From assembly GCA_035546335.1 (NCBI GenBank), contig DATKDP010000056.1, positions 124,001 to 188,000 on the forward strand: DNA of 64,000 nucleotides, given 5' to 3'. Position 1 is the first letter of the stretch. Every line of letters begins with the position of its first letter. Positions 35,239-44,066 of this stretch are shown here, piece by piece. Origin of the DNA: DATKDP01 sp035546335. GTDB lineage: Bacteria; Acidobacteriota; Thermoanaerobaculia; Gp7-AA8. The notes below the pieces were generated by a model. The model was not told the origin of the DNA. It did not search any database and saw nothing but the letters and a program-made list of their open reading frames with translations. Made by a program: the position numbers and the translations under genes.

Positions 35239-35709
35239 TTACTTGTGGTAGCGAATGTTCCGCATCAGCGTACACGCCCGATAAATCTGCTCGATCAGGA
35301 CCAGCCTCGCAATCTGATGCGGCAGCGTCATCGCCGAAAGGGAAAGGATCCTGTCGGCACGGCTTCGTATTGCATCATCGAGGCCGACATCGCCGCCCAT
35401 GACGAAGTGGATTCCATCCGGACTCTGCGACGAGATCCTTTCGAGCCACTTCGCGAATTTCAAAGAATCGATCGACTCCCCCCGCTCGTCCACGACCACG
35501 GTAATGCCGCGCGCTGGGATCGCTGCAATCAGCCTTGCCGAATCGGCGCGTATGATAGCGGCATCCTTCTTTTTCTGTCTATCTTTTTCGGCTGCAACTT
35601 CAATGATCTCGATCGGAAAGAATCGCCCGATCCGCTCCCTGTACCGCTCGATCGCCGCGCCGAGCTGAGCGTCAGCATTGGAACCGATCCAAATCAGGCG
35701 AAATTTCAT
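35239..35709 (-). CDS. rlmH: 23S rRNA pseudouridine-1915 N3-methyltransferase
   Basis: 156 residues, the usual length of RlmH (SPOUT class). Family blocks: FVMGGDVGLDDAIR (SAM-binding knot), LSLSAMTLPHQIARLVLIEQIYRA and the C-terminal RNIRYHK. It methylates the pseudouridine of helix 69. Next to dksA and downstream of the sigma-54 activator. Confidence 0.95.
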   Translation of the reverse strand: MKFRLIWIGSNADAQLGAAIERYRERIGRFFPIEIIEVAAEKDRQKKKDAAIIRADSARLIAAIPARGITVVVDERGESIDSLKFAKWLERISSQSPDGIHFVMGGDVGLDDAIRSRADRILSLSAMTLPHQIARLVLIEQIYRACTLMRNIRYHK

Positions 35710-35787
35710 CGTCGAGCCGATCCCGAAGCGCCTGAAATCAGGGTACCGATCGTCACGCTTCGACCCCCACGACCGCCGTTTTCGAGC

Positions 35788-36741
35788 TCAGCCGAGCCCG
35801 TAACGCTTTCGCTTCTCCAGCAGCGTCTTTCGGTTGATCCCCAGCAGCTCCGCTGCCCGTGTGTAGTTCCCACGCGTGCGGCGCATCACCTCCCGAATGT
35901 ACCTCAGCTCCAGCTCCTCGAGGCTCCAGCGTTCTTCTGCCGCCGCGGAGACCAGCTCCGGTGCGCTGATCAGATCGAACGGCAGTGAGGCGAGCGAGAT
36001 CGACGGTCCTGTCTCCAGCAGCACCGCGCGCTGAACGACGTTGCGGAGCTCGCGCAGGTTCCCGGGCCATGAATGGCTCCGCAGCAGATCGAGAGCATCC
36101 TCGGAAAAACCGCTGATCCTCCGCCCTGCCTCGCGGGCCGCCTCACGAAGAAAGAGGCGTGCGAGCTGCGGAATGTCTGCGCGGCGAGCGCGCAGCGGCG
36201 GAATCTCGACCGTGACGACGTTGAGCCGGTAAAAGAGATCCTTCCGCAGCTCACTGCCATCCGCGAGACGGGCAGGCGGAACGCTCGTCGACGCGATGAC
36301 GCGGATGTCGACTTCGATCGGCCGGCTCCCGCCGATCCGGCTGATGCTCCGCTCCTGCAGGACGCGAAGTAGCTTCGCCTGGAGCGGGGAGGGAAGGGCC
36401 GTTACCTCATCGATGTAGAGTGTCCCTCCTCCCGCCAGCTCGATCCTCCCGATCTTCCGTCCATAGGCTCCGGTGAAGGCTCCCTTCTCGTGTCCGAAAA
36501 GCTCGCTCTCGAACAGATCGGGCGGGACGGCCGGACAATCGATCCGTACCAGCTGGCACTCGCTTCGCGGGCCGCAGCGGTGAATCACATCGGCCAGATG
36601 ATCTTTCCCGCTGCCAGTTTCTCCCACCAGCAGAACGTTCACGTCGTGCGCGGCGATCTTCTCCACCGTCTCGACCAAAGAGCGCATCGCAGCGCTCCTC
36701 GTCGGCAGCAGCTTCCGCAAGACCGCCTGGCTACCTCTCAT
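35788..36741 (-). CDS. Sigma-54 activator without receiver domain
   Basis: 317 residues. An AAA+ domain (from residue ~15) with Walker A GETGSGKD, the sigma-54 loop GAFTGA, and a Fis-type helix-turn-helix (YTRAAELLGINRKTLLEKRK). No receiver or GAF domain precedes it, so its activity must be set by abundance, a partner protein or the short N-terminus. ATG 36741 lies inside the end of rsfS (11-base overlap). Being embedded in a ribosome-maturation operon is odd. Target promoters are unknown. Confidence 0.9.
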   Translation of the reverse strand: MRGSQAVLRKLLPTRSAAMRSLVETVEKIAAHDVNVLLVGETGSGKDHLADVIHRCGPRSECQLVRIDCPAVPPDLFESELFGHEKGAFTGAYGRKIGRIELAGGGTLYIDEVTALPSPLQAKLLRVLQERSISRIGGSRPIEVDIRVIASTSVPPARLADGSELRKDLFYRLNVVTVEIPPLRARRADIPQLARLFLREAAREAGRRISGFSEDALDLLRSHSWPGNLRELRNVVQRAVLLETGPSISLASLPFDLISAPELVSAAAEERWSLEELELRYIREVMRRTRGNYTRAAELLGINRKTLLEKRKRYGLG

Positions 36742-37114
36742 GTCTCTGCAGCTTCTCGTCCGGCAGGTACTCCCCGGTGACGTTGGGTGCGTCACCCCAC
36801 AGTCTCTCCAGTCCGTAGAAACGCCGGCAATCCTCGGTAAAAATGTGGACGATGAGGTCGCCGTAGTCGAGGAGAACCCATCGGCCGGGCGTGATACCTT
36901 CCACCAGCAGCGGTTTCACTCCGTCCAGCTCGCGCAACTTCGTTTCGATCTCCTCGGCGATCGCCTGGGTCTGGCGCTCGGTCGTTCCCGAGCAGATGAC
37001 GAAGTAGTCACCGATCGACGTGAGCTTGCCGACTGAGAGGACGTCGAGAGCGATTGCCTTCTTGTCGAGCGCGGCCTCGACGGCGTGTGCCACGCGCTGC
37101 TGAGTCCGATCCAT
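36731..37114 (-). CDS. rsfS: Ribosomal silencing factor RsfS
   Basis: 127 residues. Matches RsfS/Iojap: the LDKKAIALDVLSVGKL and IGDYFVICSGTTERQ blocks and WVLLDYGDLIVHIFTEDCRRFYGLERLW, given in parts. It binds L14 of the large subunit and blocks subunit joining in starvation. ATG codons at 37126, 37120, 37117 and 37114 are possible starts; the last is closest to the family start. Between nadD and the sigma-54 activator. Confidence 0.93.
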   Translation of the reverse strand: MDRTQQRVAHAVEAALDKKAIALDVLSVGKLTSIGDYFVICSGTTERQTQAIAEEIETKLRELDGVKPLLVEGITPGRWVLLDYGDLIVHIFTEDCRRFYGLERLWGDAPNVTGEYLPDEKLQRHER

Positions 37115-37141
37115 CATCATCACCATCCAACAGACAATCGA

Positions 37142-37777
37142 TCATGCATAAAGACCGAGCCGGCGAATATAGCGTGCGACTCGGGGATGAACGAGCGTCT
37201 CGATGCTCTCCTTCGCTCCAATGCGACGTCGAATCTCGCTCGCCGAGACGGCGATGACCTCGTTCTCGGCGAATACGATGGCGCCGGCCCCCTCCCGGCG
37301 AGCCGGCGGGAGAACGCGATCGCGGAGCTCGGGCGGCACCAGATCCGGCGAAGGATGGCGAGCGAGAACGACGAAATTCGCCAGCTCGAGGATTCGGTCG
37401 ATCGTTTTCCATCGAAGCAGCGCAGCGAGATTGTCATCGCCGATCACCCATTCGAGCGCCGTTCCGGGATTTTGCCGGCGGAGCTCCTCGAGTGTGTCGA
37501 CGGAATACGACACTTCGCCTCGCTCCAGCTCCAGCGGAGACACCTCGATTCTCGGATCGTGCTCCGTGGCGAGCACCGCCATGGCAAAGCGGTGATACGA
37601 AGAGGCCGCCGGTCGATCGTGCTTGAACGGCTGCCGGAGCGCCGGCAGCACGATGATCCGCGACCACCTCATACGGGGAAACGCATCGAGAAGCGGCAGC
37701 AAGTGACCGTTGTGGAACGGATCGAACGTTCCTCCGCAGATCGCGATCCGATCGAGTCTCGTCTCGTTCGTCATCAC
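37142..37777 (-). CDS. nadD: Nicotinate-nucleotide adenylyltransferase
   Basis: 211 residues. NadD joins nicotinate mononucleotide and ATP. GGTFDPFHNGH is the nucleotidyl-transfer motif, SYSVDTLEEL and WVIGDDNL are NadD-specific, and SASEIRRRI is the C-terminal ISxSxxR motif. Between obgE (8-bp gap) and rsfS. Confidence 0.95.
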   Translation of the reverse strand: MMTNETRLDRIAICGGTFDPFHNGHLLPLLDAFPRMRWSRIIVLPALRQPFKHDRPAASSYHRFAMAVLATEHDPRIEVSPLELERGEVSYSVDTLEELRRQNPGTALEWVIGDDNLAALLRWKTIDRILELANFVVLARHPSPDLVPPELRDRVLPPARREGAGAIVFAENEVIAVSASEIRRRIGAKESIETLVHPRVARYIRRLGLYA

Positions 37778-37785
37778 CGCCGGCC

Positions 37786-38811
37786 CTACGCGTCGGCAAC
37801 CGGGATCTCCTCCCCCTGCGAGCGAACGGCATCGACCATCGCCGCGAGCCGGTGTACCAACTGCTGAACGCCGTCCCCGGCAACCGCCGAAATCTCATGA
37901 TACTGGAAGCCGTGCTCCAGGGCGTATCTTCGAAGATCATCGGATGCTCCCGGAAATGCCGCGTCGAGCTTCGATCCGCAGATCAGGCGCGGTTTTCGCG
38001 ACAGCTCTTCGGAATAGAGAGCGAGCTCACGCGCGATCATCGCGGCATCTTCCGACGTGCCGGCATGCTCGGACAGATCGACCAGCTGCACCAGCGCTGC
38101 GCACCGCTCGACATGGCGCAGAAAACGATCCCCCAGCCCCTGCCCCTCGTGCGCACCCTCGATCAGTCCCGGGATGTCGGCGACGACGAGTGTTCGGTCT
38201 CCGTCGACATCGACGACTCCGAGATTCGGAACCAGCGTGGTGAAGGGGTAGTCGGCAATCTTCGGCCGGGCTGCGCTGATCACCGAGATCAGCGTCGACT
38301 TCCCGGCGTTCGGCAGGCCGATCAGGCCGATGTCGGCGATCAGCTTCAACTCGATGAACAGCTCGCGCTCCTCCCCCGCTTCGCCCGTTTGGGCGAACCG
38401 GGGCGCCTGCCGCGTCGCAGTCGCAAAATGCTGGTTCCCCAGTCCACCGCGACCACCCTTCACCACCTGAACCGTGTCGCCGTCTTTCATCAGCTCGGCG
38501 ACCAGCTCGCCGCTTTGTTTGTCGCGAACGACCGAGCCGATCGGAAGCTCGATCGTGACGTCCGCGCCCGCCGCTCCGGAACAGTTCGACCCCATGCCGT
38601 GCTGCCCGCGCCCCCCTTTCCACTCCCTGCGGAACTGAAGGTGATAGAGCGTGTTGAGCCGCTGCGACGCTCGAACGAAAATCGAACCTCCAGCCCCACC
38701 ATCACCTCCGGAAGGCCCACCTCGCGGAACGAATTTCTCGCGACGGAATGCCACGCATCCATTCCCGCCGTCGCCTGCCTTGACTCGAATCGAAGCCTGG
38801 TCGATGAACAT
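37786..38811 (-). CDS. obgE: GTPase ObgE/CgtA
   Basis: 341 residues: glycine-rich Obg fold (1-160; GDGGNGCVAFRREKFVPRGG, GGDGGAGGS) and a G domain with GLPNAGKST (P-loop), DIPGL and a later CGSKLD in place of NKxD. No C-terminal OCT extension. Associates with the 50S subunit and ppGpp. GGAG precedes the ATG. The 205 bp between it and rpmA contains no gene and could hold a separate promoter. Confidence 0.95.
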   Translation of the reverse strand: MFIDQASIRVKAGDGGNGCVAFRREKFVPRGGPSGGDGGAGGSIFVRASQRLNTLYHLQFRREWKGGRGQHGMGSNCSGAAGADVTIELPIGSVVRDKQSGELVAELMKDGDTVQVVKGGRGGLGNQHFATATRQAPRFAQTGEAGEERELFIELKLIADIGLIGLPNAGKSTLISVISAARPKIADYPFTTLVPNLGVVDVDGDRTLVVADIPGLIEGAHEGQGLGDRFLRHVERCAALVQLVDLSEHAGTSEDAAMIARELALYSEELSRKPRLICGSKLDAAFPGASDDLRRYALEHGFQYHEISAVAGDGVQQLVHRLAAMVDAVRSQGEEIPVADA

Positions 38812-39016
38812 CGATCTCCATCAGTCGCCCTTCCGGGCGGCCGAATCCTCACTCCTTACAAGAAACCTACCCGAAAAACAAAACCCGGAGCCATCCTGAG
38901 CGAAAAGAACGAGCGCTCCGCGCCGGTTGAAGAGGGAATGACATCGCAAACCGTGCAGTGTCATCAGACGCGAGGAGGCGCGGGTGGGCGTGAGCGAAGG
39001 ATGACGCGGAGGATGA

Positions 39017-39280
39017 CTACGCGATCTCGGCCGCAACGACGCTGATGAATCGGCCCTGACGGCCCCGGTCGCGGAACTGCACCACGCCATCGACCTTCGC
39101 GAAGAGCGTGTGATCACGGCCCATGCCGACGTTGACTCCGGGATAGAAACGTGTGCCACGCTGGCGGACGAGAATCGATCCCCCCGTCACGAACTGACCG
39201 GCGAATCGCTTCACCCCGAGCATTTTCGGCTGCGAGTCGCGCCCGTTGCGCGACGAGCCTTGTCCTTTTTTGTGAGCCAT
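39017..39280 (-). CDS. rpmA: Ribosomal protein L27
   Basis: 87 residues: MAHKKGQGSSRNGRDSQPK is the classic start, followed by GGSILVRQRGTRFYPG and GRDHTLFAKVDG. A strong GGGAGGAG Shine-Dalgarno precedes the ATG. It lies 13 bp after rplU and is co-transcribed with it. Confidence 0.97.
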   Translation of the reverse strand: MAHKKGQGSSRNGRDSQPKMLGVKRFAGQFVTGGSILVRQRGTRFYPGVNVGMGRDHTLFAKVDGVVQFRDRGRQGRFISVVAAEIA

Positions 39281-39293
39281 GGGGCACTCCTCC

Positions 39294-39608
39294 CTAACCC
39301 TGAATGCTGTCGACGCGCAGCTCCACCAGATCCTGCCGGTGTCCATGCTTGCGCTTGTACTGCTTCCGGCGCTTCTTCTTGAAGACGATCACCTTGTCCC
39401 CGCGCGTCTCGCGCACGATCGTCGCGCTGACCGAAGCACCCTCGACGAAGGGGGCGCCGACCTTCGGCGAATCGCCGCCGATCAGAAGCACCTCGCCGAA
39501 ACGGACGCTGTCGTTCTCCGCCGAGCCGAGAACTTCCCGCTCGACGAAAACCCGGTCGCCCTCGGCGACACGATACTGCTTTCCACCCGTACGAATGATC
39601 GCGTACAC
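39294..39608 (-). CDS. rplU: Ribosomal protein L21
   Basis: 104 residues: YAIIRTGGKQYRVAEGD and FKKKRRKQYKRKHGHRQ are diagnostic. GTG 39608 is the start, with GGAGG 6 nt upstream. First gene of the rplU-rpmA-obgE-nadD-rsfS block, with a clear promoter. Confidence 0.97.
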   Translation of the reverse strand: MYAIIRTGGKQYRVAEGDRVFVEREVLGSAENDSVRFGEVLLIGGDSPKVGAPFVEGASVSATIVRETRGDKVIVFKKKRRKQYKRKHGHRQDLVELRVDSIQG

Positions 39609-39634
39609 ACGAACCTCCAGAAATCGAGCCCCGC

Positions 39635-39663
39635 GTTGTAGCACACCCCTCCCGTCCGGTCAA
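39635..39663 (-). promoter_or_regulatory. Sigma-70-type promoter of rplU
   Basis: On minus, TTGACC (39663-39658) and TACAAC (39640-39635) are separated by 17 bp. Predicted transcription starts ~20 nt before GTG 39608, leaving a short leader with GGAGG. This is the best promoter match in the window and stands where a ribosomal-protein operon should begin. Confidence 0.65.
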
Positions 39664-39713
39664 TGCGAAGCAGGCTCGTTAACCCGCGGCCCAAAGGGTC
39701 TATTCCGGTCCCC

Positions 39714-41264
39714 TCAGAGCGGTATATTGCCGTGTTTCTTCGGAGGATTCCGATCGCGCTTGTTGCGCAGCATGGCAAAGGCGGTGATCAGCTTTCTGCG
39801 TGTGAAGCGAGGCTCGATGATCTCGTCGATGTATCCCCGCTCGGCGGCGATGAAGGGATTGGCGAACTTCTCCGTATATTCGGCGATCTTTTCCGCACGC
39901 GCCGCCGATGGATCCGCCTCACTCTCGATCTCCCGGCGATAGAGGACGTTCACCGCCCCTTCCGCCCCCATGACCGCGATCTCCGCCGTCGGGTAGGCGA
40001 AGTTCACGTCGGCTCGGATGTGCTTCGAGTTCATCACGCAATAGGCTCCGCCGTACGCTTTCCGCGTGATCAGCGTGACCTTCGGAACCGTGGCTTCCGC
40101 CAGGGCATAGAGCAGCTTCGCTCCGTGAACGATGATCCCGCCATGTTCCTGGTCCATCCCCGGAAGGAACCCGGGGACGTCCTCGAGCACGAGCAGCGGA
40201 ATGTTGAAGGCATCACAGAAACGAACGAAGCGCGCTCCCTTGCGCGAAGCATCGATGTCGAGGACGCCGGCGAGGAACGACGGCTGATTCGCAACGATAC
40301 CAATCGGTGCCCCGTCGAGCCGGATGAAGCCGACGACGAGATTGCGGGCGAAATGCTCGTGCACCTCGAGAAAATGGCCACGATCGGCGATGGTTCGCAC
40401 CAGATCGCGGATCTCGTAGGGCTGATTCGCACTGTCGGGAACGAACGTGTCGAGTGCCGGATCGATCCGATCGATGTCGTCCGTCGATGCGATCCGCGGT
40501 GGATCGTCGAGATTGTTCGATGGCATGAAGGATAGGAGCTCCCGAATCGTCGCCAGACAGTCTTCGTCCGACTCTGCGGCGAAGTGCGCGACTCCCGACA
40601 CCTGGTTGTGCGTCTCGGCTCCGCCCAGCGCCTCCTTGGTCACCTCTTCGTGCGTGACCGTTCGAATCACGTCGGGTCCGGTCACGAACATGTAGCTCGT
40701 CTTCCTGACCATCAGAATGAAGTCGGTGATCGCCGGCGAGTAGACCGCGCCGCCGGCACAGGGCCCCATGATCGCGGAGATCTGTGGAATCACCCCCGAG
40801 GCGAGCGTATTGCGAAGAAAGATGTCGGCGTATCCTCCGAGCGAGACCACGCCTTCCTGAATGCGTGCACCACCCGAATCGTTGAGACCGACGATCGGCG
40901 CTCCATTCTTCAGTGCGAGGTCCATGATCTTGACGATCTTGGCTGCATGCGTCTCGCTGAGTGAGCCGCCGAAGACGGTGAAATCCTGCGCGAAGGCGTA
41001 GACGAGGCGACCCTCGATCGTCCCGTAGCCGGCGATCACGCCATCACCCGGGATCTTCTGCTGGTCCAATCCGAAGTCGCGCGAGCGGTGAACCACCAGC
41101 TGGTCGAGCTCCTGGAACGAGCCGTCGTCGAACAGCAGGGAGATCCGCTCGCGAGCAGTCAGCTTCCCTTCGGAGTGCTGCCGTTCGATTCTCGGCTCGC
41201 CGCCTCCCAGCTCGGAAGCCCTTCGGCGACGCTCGAGCTCCTCCATCTTCTGCTCGATCGACAA
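39714..41264 (-). CDS. Acyl-CoA carboxylase, carboxyltransferase beta subunit (PccB-like)
   Basis: 516 residues. GPCAGGAVYSPAITDF and AYGGAYCVMNSKHI are the two oxyanion/crotonase-fold halves of propionyl-CoA/methylmalonyl carboxyltransferases; PGFLPGMDQEHGGII and KLTARERISLLFD are also conserved. It transfers carboxyl from biotin to propionyl-CoA or a similar acyl-CoA. The TTG start at 41264 has GGAGAGC upstream; ATG 41246 is an alternative. The partner biotin carrier may be that at 20.2 kb. Follows the 41281-41541 gene by 16 bp on minus. Confidence 0.95.
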   Translation of the reverse strand: MSIEQKMEELERRRRASELGGGEPRIERQHSEGKLTARERISLLFDDGSFQELDQLVVHRSRDFGLDQQKIPGDGVIAGYGTIEGRLVYAFAQDFTVFGGSLSETHAAKIVKIMDLALKNGAPIVGLNDSGGARIQEGVVSLGGYADIFLRNTLASGVIPQISAIMGPCAGGAVYSPAITDFILMVRKTSYMFVTGPDVIRTVTHEEVTKEALGGAETHNQVSGVAHFAAESDEDCLATIRELLSFMPSNNLDDPPRIASTDDIDRIDPALDTFVPDSANQPYEIRDLVRTIADRGHFLEVHEHFARNLVVGFIRLDGAPIGIVANQPSFLAGVLDIDASRKGARFVRFCDAFNIPLLVLEDVPGFLPGMDQEHGGIIVHGAKLLYALAEATVPKVTLITRKAYGGAYCVMNSKHIRADVNFAYPTAEIAVMGAEGAVNVLYRREIESEADPSAARAEKIAEYTEKFANPFIAAERGYIDEIIEPRFTRRKLITAFAMLRNKRDRNPPKKHGNIPL

Positions 41265-41280
41265 CCCTTTGCTCTCCCCA

Positions 41281-41541
41281 TCACAACGTGAAATTACGCT
41301 CCGCCGCCAGGCGTCGCACTTCGGCGTCGAGCTCTTCGTTCGAGGGCTCGCGCTCCCCGACCGTCCTTGCGAGCCGCTGCTTCGCCTCCTGCACGATCGC
41401 TTCGAGGGCTCGATCGTCCTCGGCGAGGATCTGCATCACGATCTCGATCCCCCGCTCCGCGTCCCCGAACTCGACCAGACCGCGATCCTCGAGCCGATTC
41501 ACGATCGCCCGTGCGAGATACTCGATCTGCTTGCTGGTCAT
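41281..41541 (-). CDS. Small DUF507-like protein
   Basis: 86 residues, mostly helical and charged (MTSKQIEYLARAIVNRLED, LDAEVRRLAAERNFTL). The size and N-terminal helix resemble DUF507 proteins, which have no known function. Two adjacent ATGs (41544, 41541) serve as starts. It sits 16 bp upstream of the carboxyltransferase gene and is likely co-transcribed. Confidence 0.6.
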   Translation of the reverse strand: MTSKQIEYLARAIVNRLEDRGLVEFGDAERGIEIVMQILAEDDRALEAIVQEAKQRLARTVGEREPSNEELDAEVRRLAAERNFTL

Positions 41542-41728
41542 CATGCGAGGCCAGCCGGATTCTGGCAGCGCACGGCTCGAGTGGCAAGAGTTTATCCGGC
41601 ACCGCTGCTCGGTGGCCCGGCGGGCGGGCCGCGTCCGCTCCCGATGGAATACCGGAATGCAGCCCGCCGTTGAACGCACGGCTTACGAGCAACGTCCCAT
41701 CGAGCATGGGAGGAGTGGAGAGCGACCA

Positions 41729-41887
41729 ATGCCTGAACAGAGAATCAAAGACGTGCTGAAAAAGCACAATCTCGACGTCGACGACGTTCGCGACCGGAAG
41801 ACCACGCTGCACCACCTTCGCCACATCGTCCGGACCGAGAACCTCCCGTTCGACGTGTTCCAGACCCTCGTTCGACTTCGCCGGTAA
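41729..41887 (+). CDS. 52-residue charged protein
   Basis: Begins MPEQRIKDVLKKHNLDVDDV and ends FQTLVRLRR. Two GGAG runs lie upstream. It is divergent from the 41281 gene and is closed by a strong intrinsic terminator at 41911, which supports it being a real transcription unit. The pattern of helix, loop with Asp, helix is compatible with a small DNA- or protein-binding domain. No family recognised. Confidence 0.5.
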   Translation: MPEQRIKDVLKKHNLDVDDVRDRKTTLHHLRHIVRTENLPFDVFQTLVRLRR

Positions 41888-41910
41888 CGACATCGTGAGG
41901 TGGATCTGCG

Positions 41911-41951
41911 GCCGGATCGCGGGAAGCCTCGCGGTCCGGCTTTTGTTTTTT
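41911..41951 (+). terminator. Strong intrinsic terminator
   Basis: An 11-bp stem (GCCGGATCGCG at 41911-41921 with CGCGGTCCGGC at 41930-41940, one U-G wobble) with an 8-nt loop is followed by TTTTGTTTTTT. It separates the 52-residue gene from the long greA, which therefore probably has its own promoter or relies on read-through. Confidence 0.88.
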
Positions 41952-41971
41952 CACCGACCGGAGGTGACTCA

Positions 41972-44053
41972 TTGGATCTGCTGGAAGAGGCCGGGCCGCT
42001 GATCGACGAGCGGCGATTCGATCAGATCGAAGCCCTCTGGATGTCGAAGCTCGAAGCGGGCCTGTCACCTGATGTCGATATCGCTGCGTTCCTCGAGCTG
42101 GCAAGGCTGCTCCGCCGCTCCGACGAGCGGACGCGCGCCGATGCGCTGCTCGGTCTCCTCGCCGATTCCCTCCAGGAGGCGGACGCCTGGCCGCAGCGGC
42201 TGAAGCTGCTCAAGGAGCTCGCGCGCCTGGCGAAGAACCCTGCAAACCTCCGGAAGGAGATCGAAGAGGCGGTCGGCAAGGCCTGGGGCTCACGTCCCAG
42301 CTTCCGCCGTGTCGCGGCGCAGGTAGGTCTCGGCCAGCCGGCGGGGAATCCGCTGGAGAAGGCCGAGAAAATCGAGAGCTGGCTCCTGTTCGATCAAGGC
42401 GAGATCTTCTTCATGCCCGGAAGGGGCGCCGGAGTCGTCGTCGAGCTGAATCCGGACCTCGGAATCTGCCGGCTCGATTTCGAGAAGGAAAAGCGGGTAT
42501 CGATCCCGCTCGGAGCGGCTCCGAAGTTTCTCACTCCGCTGCCTCCGGGACATCTCCTTCGCGACAAGATCGAGAATCCCGAAGCGCTGCAAAAGAGAGC
42601 GGTGAGCGATCCGGCGGGAACCTTCGCGCAACTGCTGCAGAGCTTCGGCAGGGCGATGACCGTCTCGGAAGTGAAAGACGCGGTGCTCGGCATCGTTCCC
42701 GAAACGCGCTGGTCGAGCTGGTGGACGGCTGCCCGAAAAAATCCGCAGATCGTCACCTTCGGCAGCGGCGCTAAAGCGACCTACGGCTGGAACGACTCCA
42801 GCGAGCAGGCCGAGCTGAGCATCCGGAGAGATTTCGCCCAGGCCTCGCCGCGGGCAATGATCGAGATCGCCAGGAAGCATGGCTCACGAAGTCCGCAGCT
42901 CACCCGGCATTTCGCCGCATCCCTCTCGAAGGAAGCCGAACGCCTGGCGCGCTCGGAGCCTTCGCTCGCCTGGGAGATCATCGCTCTGATCGAGCGTCTT
43001 CCCGTCGAAGTCCCTCCTCCCTTCGATCCGGCCTCGCTCATCGCCGGCTCCGGAGCCGCGCGCATCGTGGCCGGAATCTCCGATCGCGCGCTCCGGGAAC
43101 GTGCCCTCGACGTCATTCAGAACAGCCAGGCCGAGTGGACCAAGATCTTCGGCGAGCTTTTCTTCATGGAGGAGGATCCGCGCATTCTGTCGCAGATCGT
43201 CTCCCGGCTCGAAAGCGGAGGAGCGGCCGAGATCCGGGACCGGCTCATCGATGAGACTCTCCGTTACCCGCGACGCCATCCACGAGCGTTCTACTGGTAT
43301 TGCAAAATGATCAGCGAAGCCGAGCCTCTGCCCGAGCGCGCGAGCTACGCGCTGCTCTGGCAGATGGTCGAGGCGACCGGATCCGACGAATTCGGCGCAC
43401 TGAAGCCGCGATTCCGCGAGCTCTTCGATCGCGGGGGGCTCGGCATCCGAATCATCATGAACAGCGACAATGAAGAGCAGGCTCGCAAGCTCGTCGAGAC
43501 GATCGAGCGCTACGGAAGTATCGAAGAGTACCGGCGCGAGACGATGAAAGCGGCGGCTCACATGAAATACCCGCAGCTGCGCGAGCCGCAGGCCGAGCCG
43601 GTGTATGCCACGGCGGAAGCCTTCGCGGCGAAGCGTGAAGAGCTCGAGCACCTCCGCAAGGTCGAGATTCCGGCGAACTCGAAGGCGCTGCAAACGGCTC
43701 GCGAGATGGGAGACCTGCGCGAGAACTTCGAGTACAAGGCGGCGCGCCAGCGGGCGGAGTATCTCTCGGCGCGCGTCGGCGAGCTCCAGTCCGAGCTCTC
43801 ACGCGTTCGCCTGCTCGACCCGAACGAGATCGACACTTCGGTGATCAGAATCGGAACGCGCGCCTCACTCCGCAACGGCGACATCCAGCGCGACGTCACG
43901 ATCCTCGGGCCGTGGGAGTCGGATCCCGAGCATGGCGTCTACTCCAATCAGTCGGAAGTCGCCAGGGCGCTTCTCGGCAGGAGCGCAGGCGAGATCGTCA
44001 GTTTCATGGGAAACGACTATCAGATCGAGTCCATCTCGCGTTGGAAGTCGTGA
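41972..44053 (+). CDS. greA: Long GreA-family transcript cleavage factor
   Basis: 693 residues, four times the usual GreA (~158). The last ~160 residues are a complete GreA: coiled-coil ANSKALQTAREMGDLRENFEY with the acidic tip Asp and Glu kept, and an FKBP-like C-terminal domain (NQSEVARALLGRSAGEIVSF). The first ~530 residues are a helical repeat-like region plus a small beta domain near residues 135-180. Chlamydial GreA proteins of about 715 residues have the same layout. TTG 41972 has a perfect GGAGGTGA upstream. It rescues backtracked RNA polymerase; the role of the N-terminus is unknown. Confidence 0.9.
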   Translation: MDLLEEAGPLIDERRFDQIEALWMSKLEAGLSPDVDIAAFLELARLLRRSDERTRADALLGLLADSLQEADAWPQRLKLLKELARLAKNPANLRKEIEEAVGKAWGSRPSFRRVAAQVGLGQPAGNPLEKAEKIESWLLFDQGEIFFMPGRGAGVVVELNPDLGICRLDFEKEKRVSIPLGAAPKFLTPLPPGHLLRDKIENPEALQKRAVSDPAGTFAQLLQSFGRAMTVSEVKDAVLGIVPETRWSSWWTAARKNPQIVTFGSGAKATYGWNDSSEQAELSIRRDFAQASPRAMIEIARKHGSRSPQLTRHFAASLSKEAERLARSEPSLAWEIIALIERLPVEVPPPFDPASLIAGSGAARIVAGISDRALRERALDVIQNSQAEWTKIFGELFFMEEDPRILSQIVSRLESGGAAEIRDRLIDETLRYPRRHPRAFYWYCKMISEAEPLPERASYALLWQMVEATGSDEFGALKPRFRELFDRGGLGIRIIMNSDNEEQARKLVETIERYGSIEEYRRETMKAAAHMKYPQLREPQAEPVYATAEAFAAKREELEHLRKVEIPANSKALQTAREMGDLRENFEYKAARQRAEYLSARVGELQSELSRVRLLDPNEIDTSVIRIGTRASLRNGDIQRDVTILGPWESDPEHGVYSNQSEVARALLGRSAGEIVSFMGNDYQIESISRWKS

Positions 44054-44066
44054 CCGCGGAGCGCAC

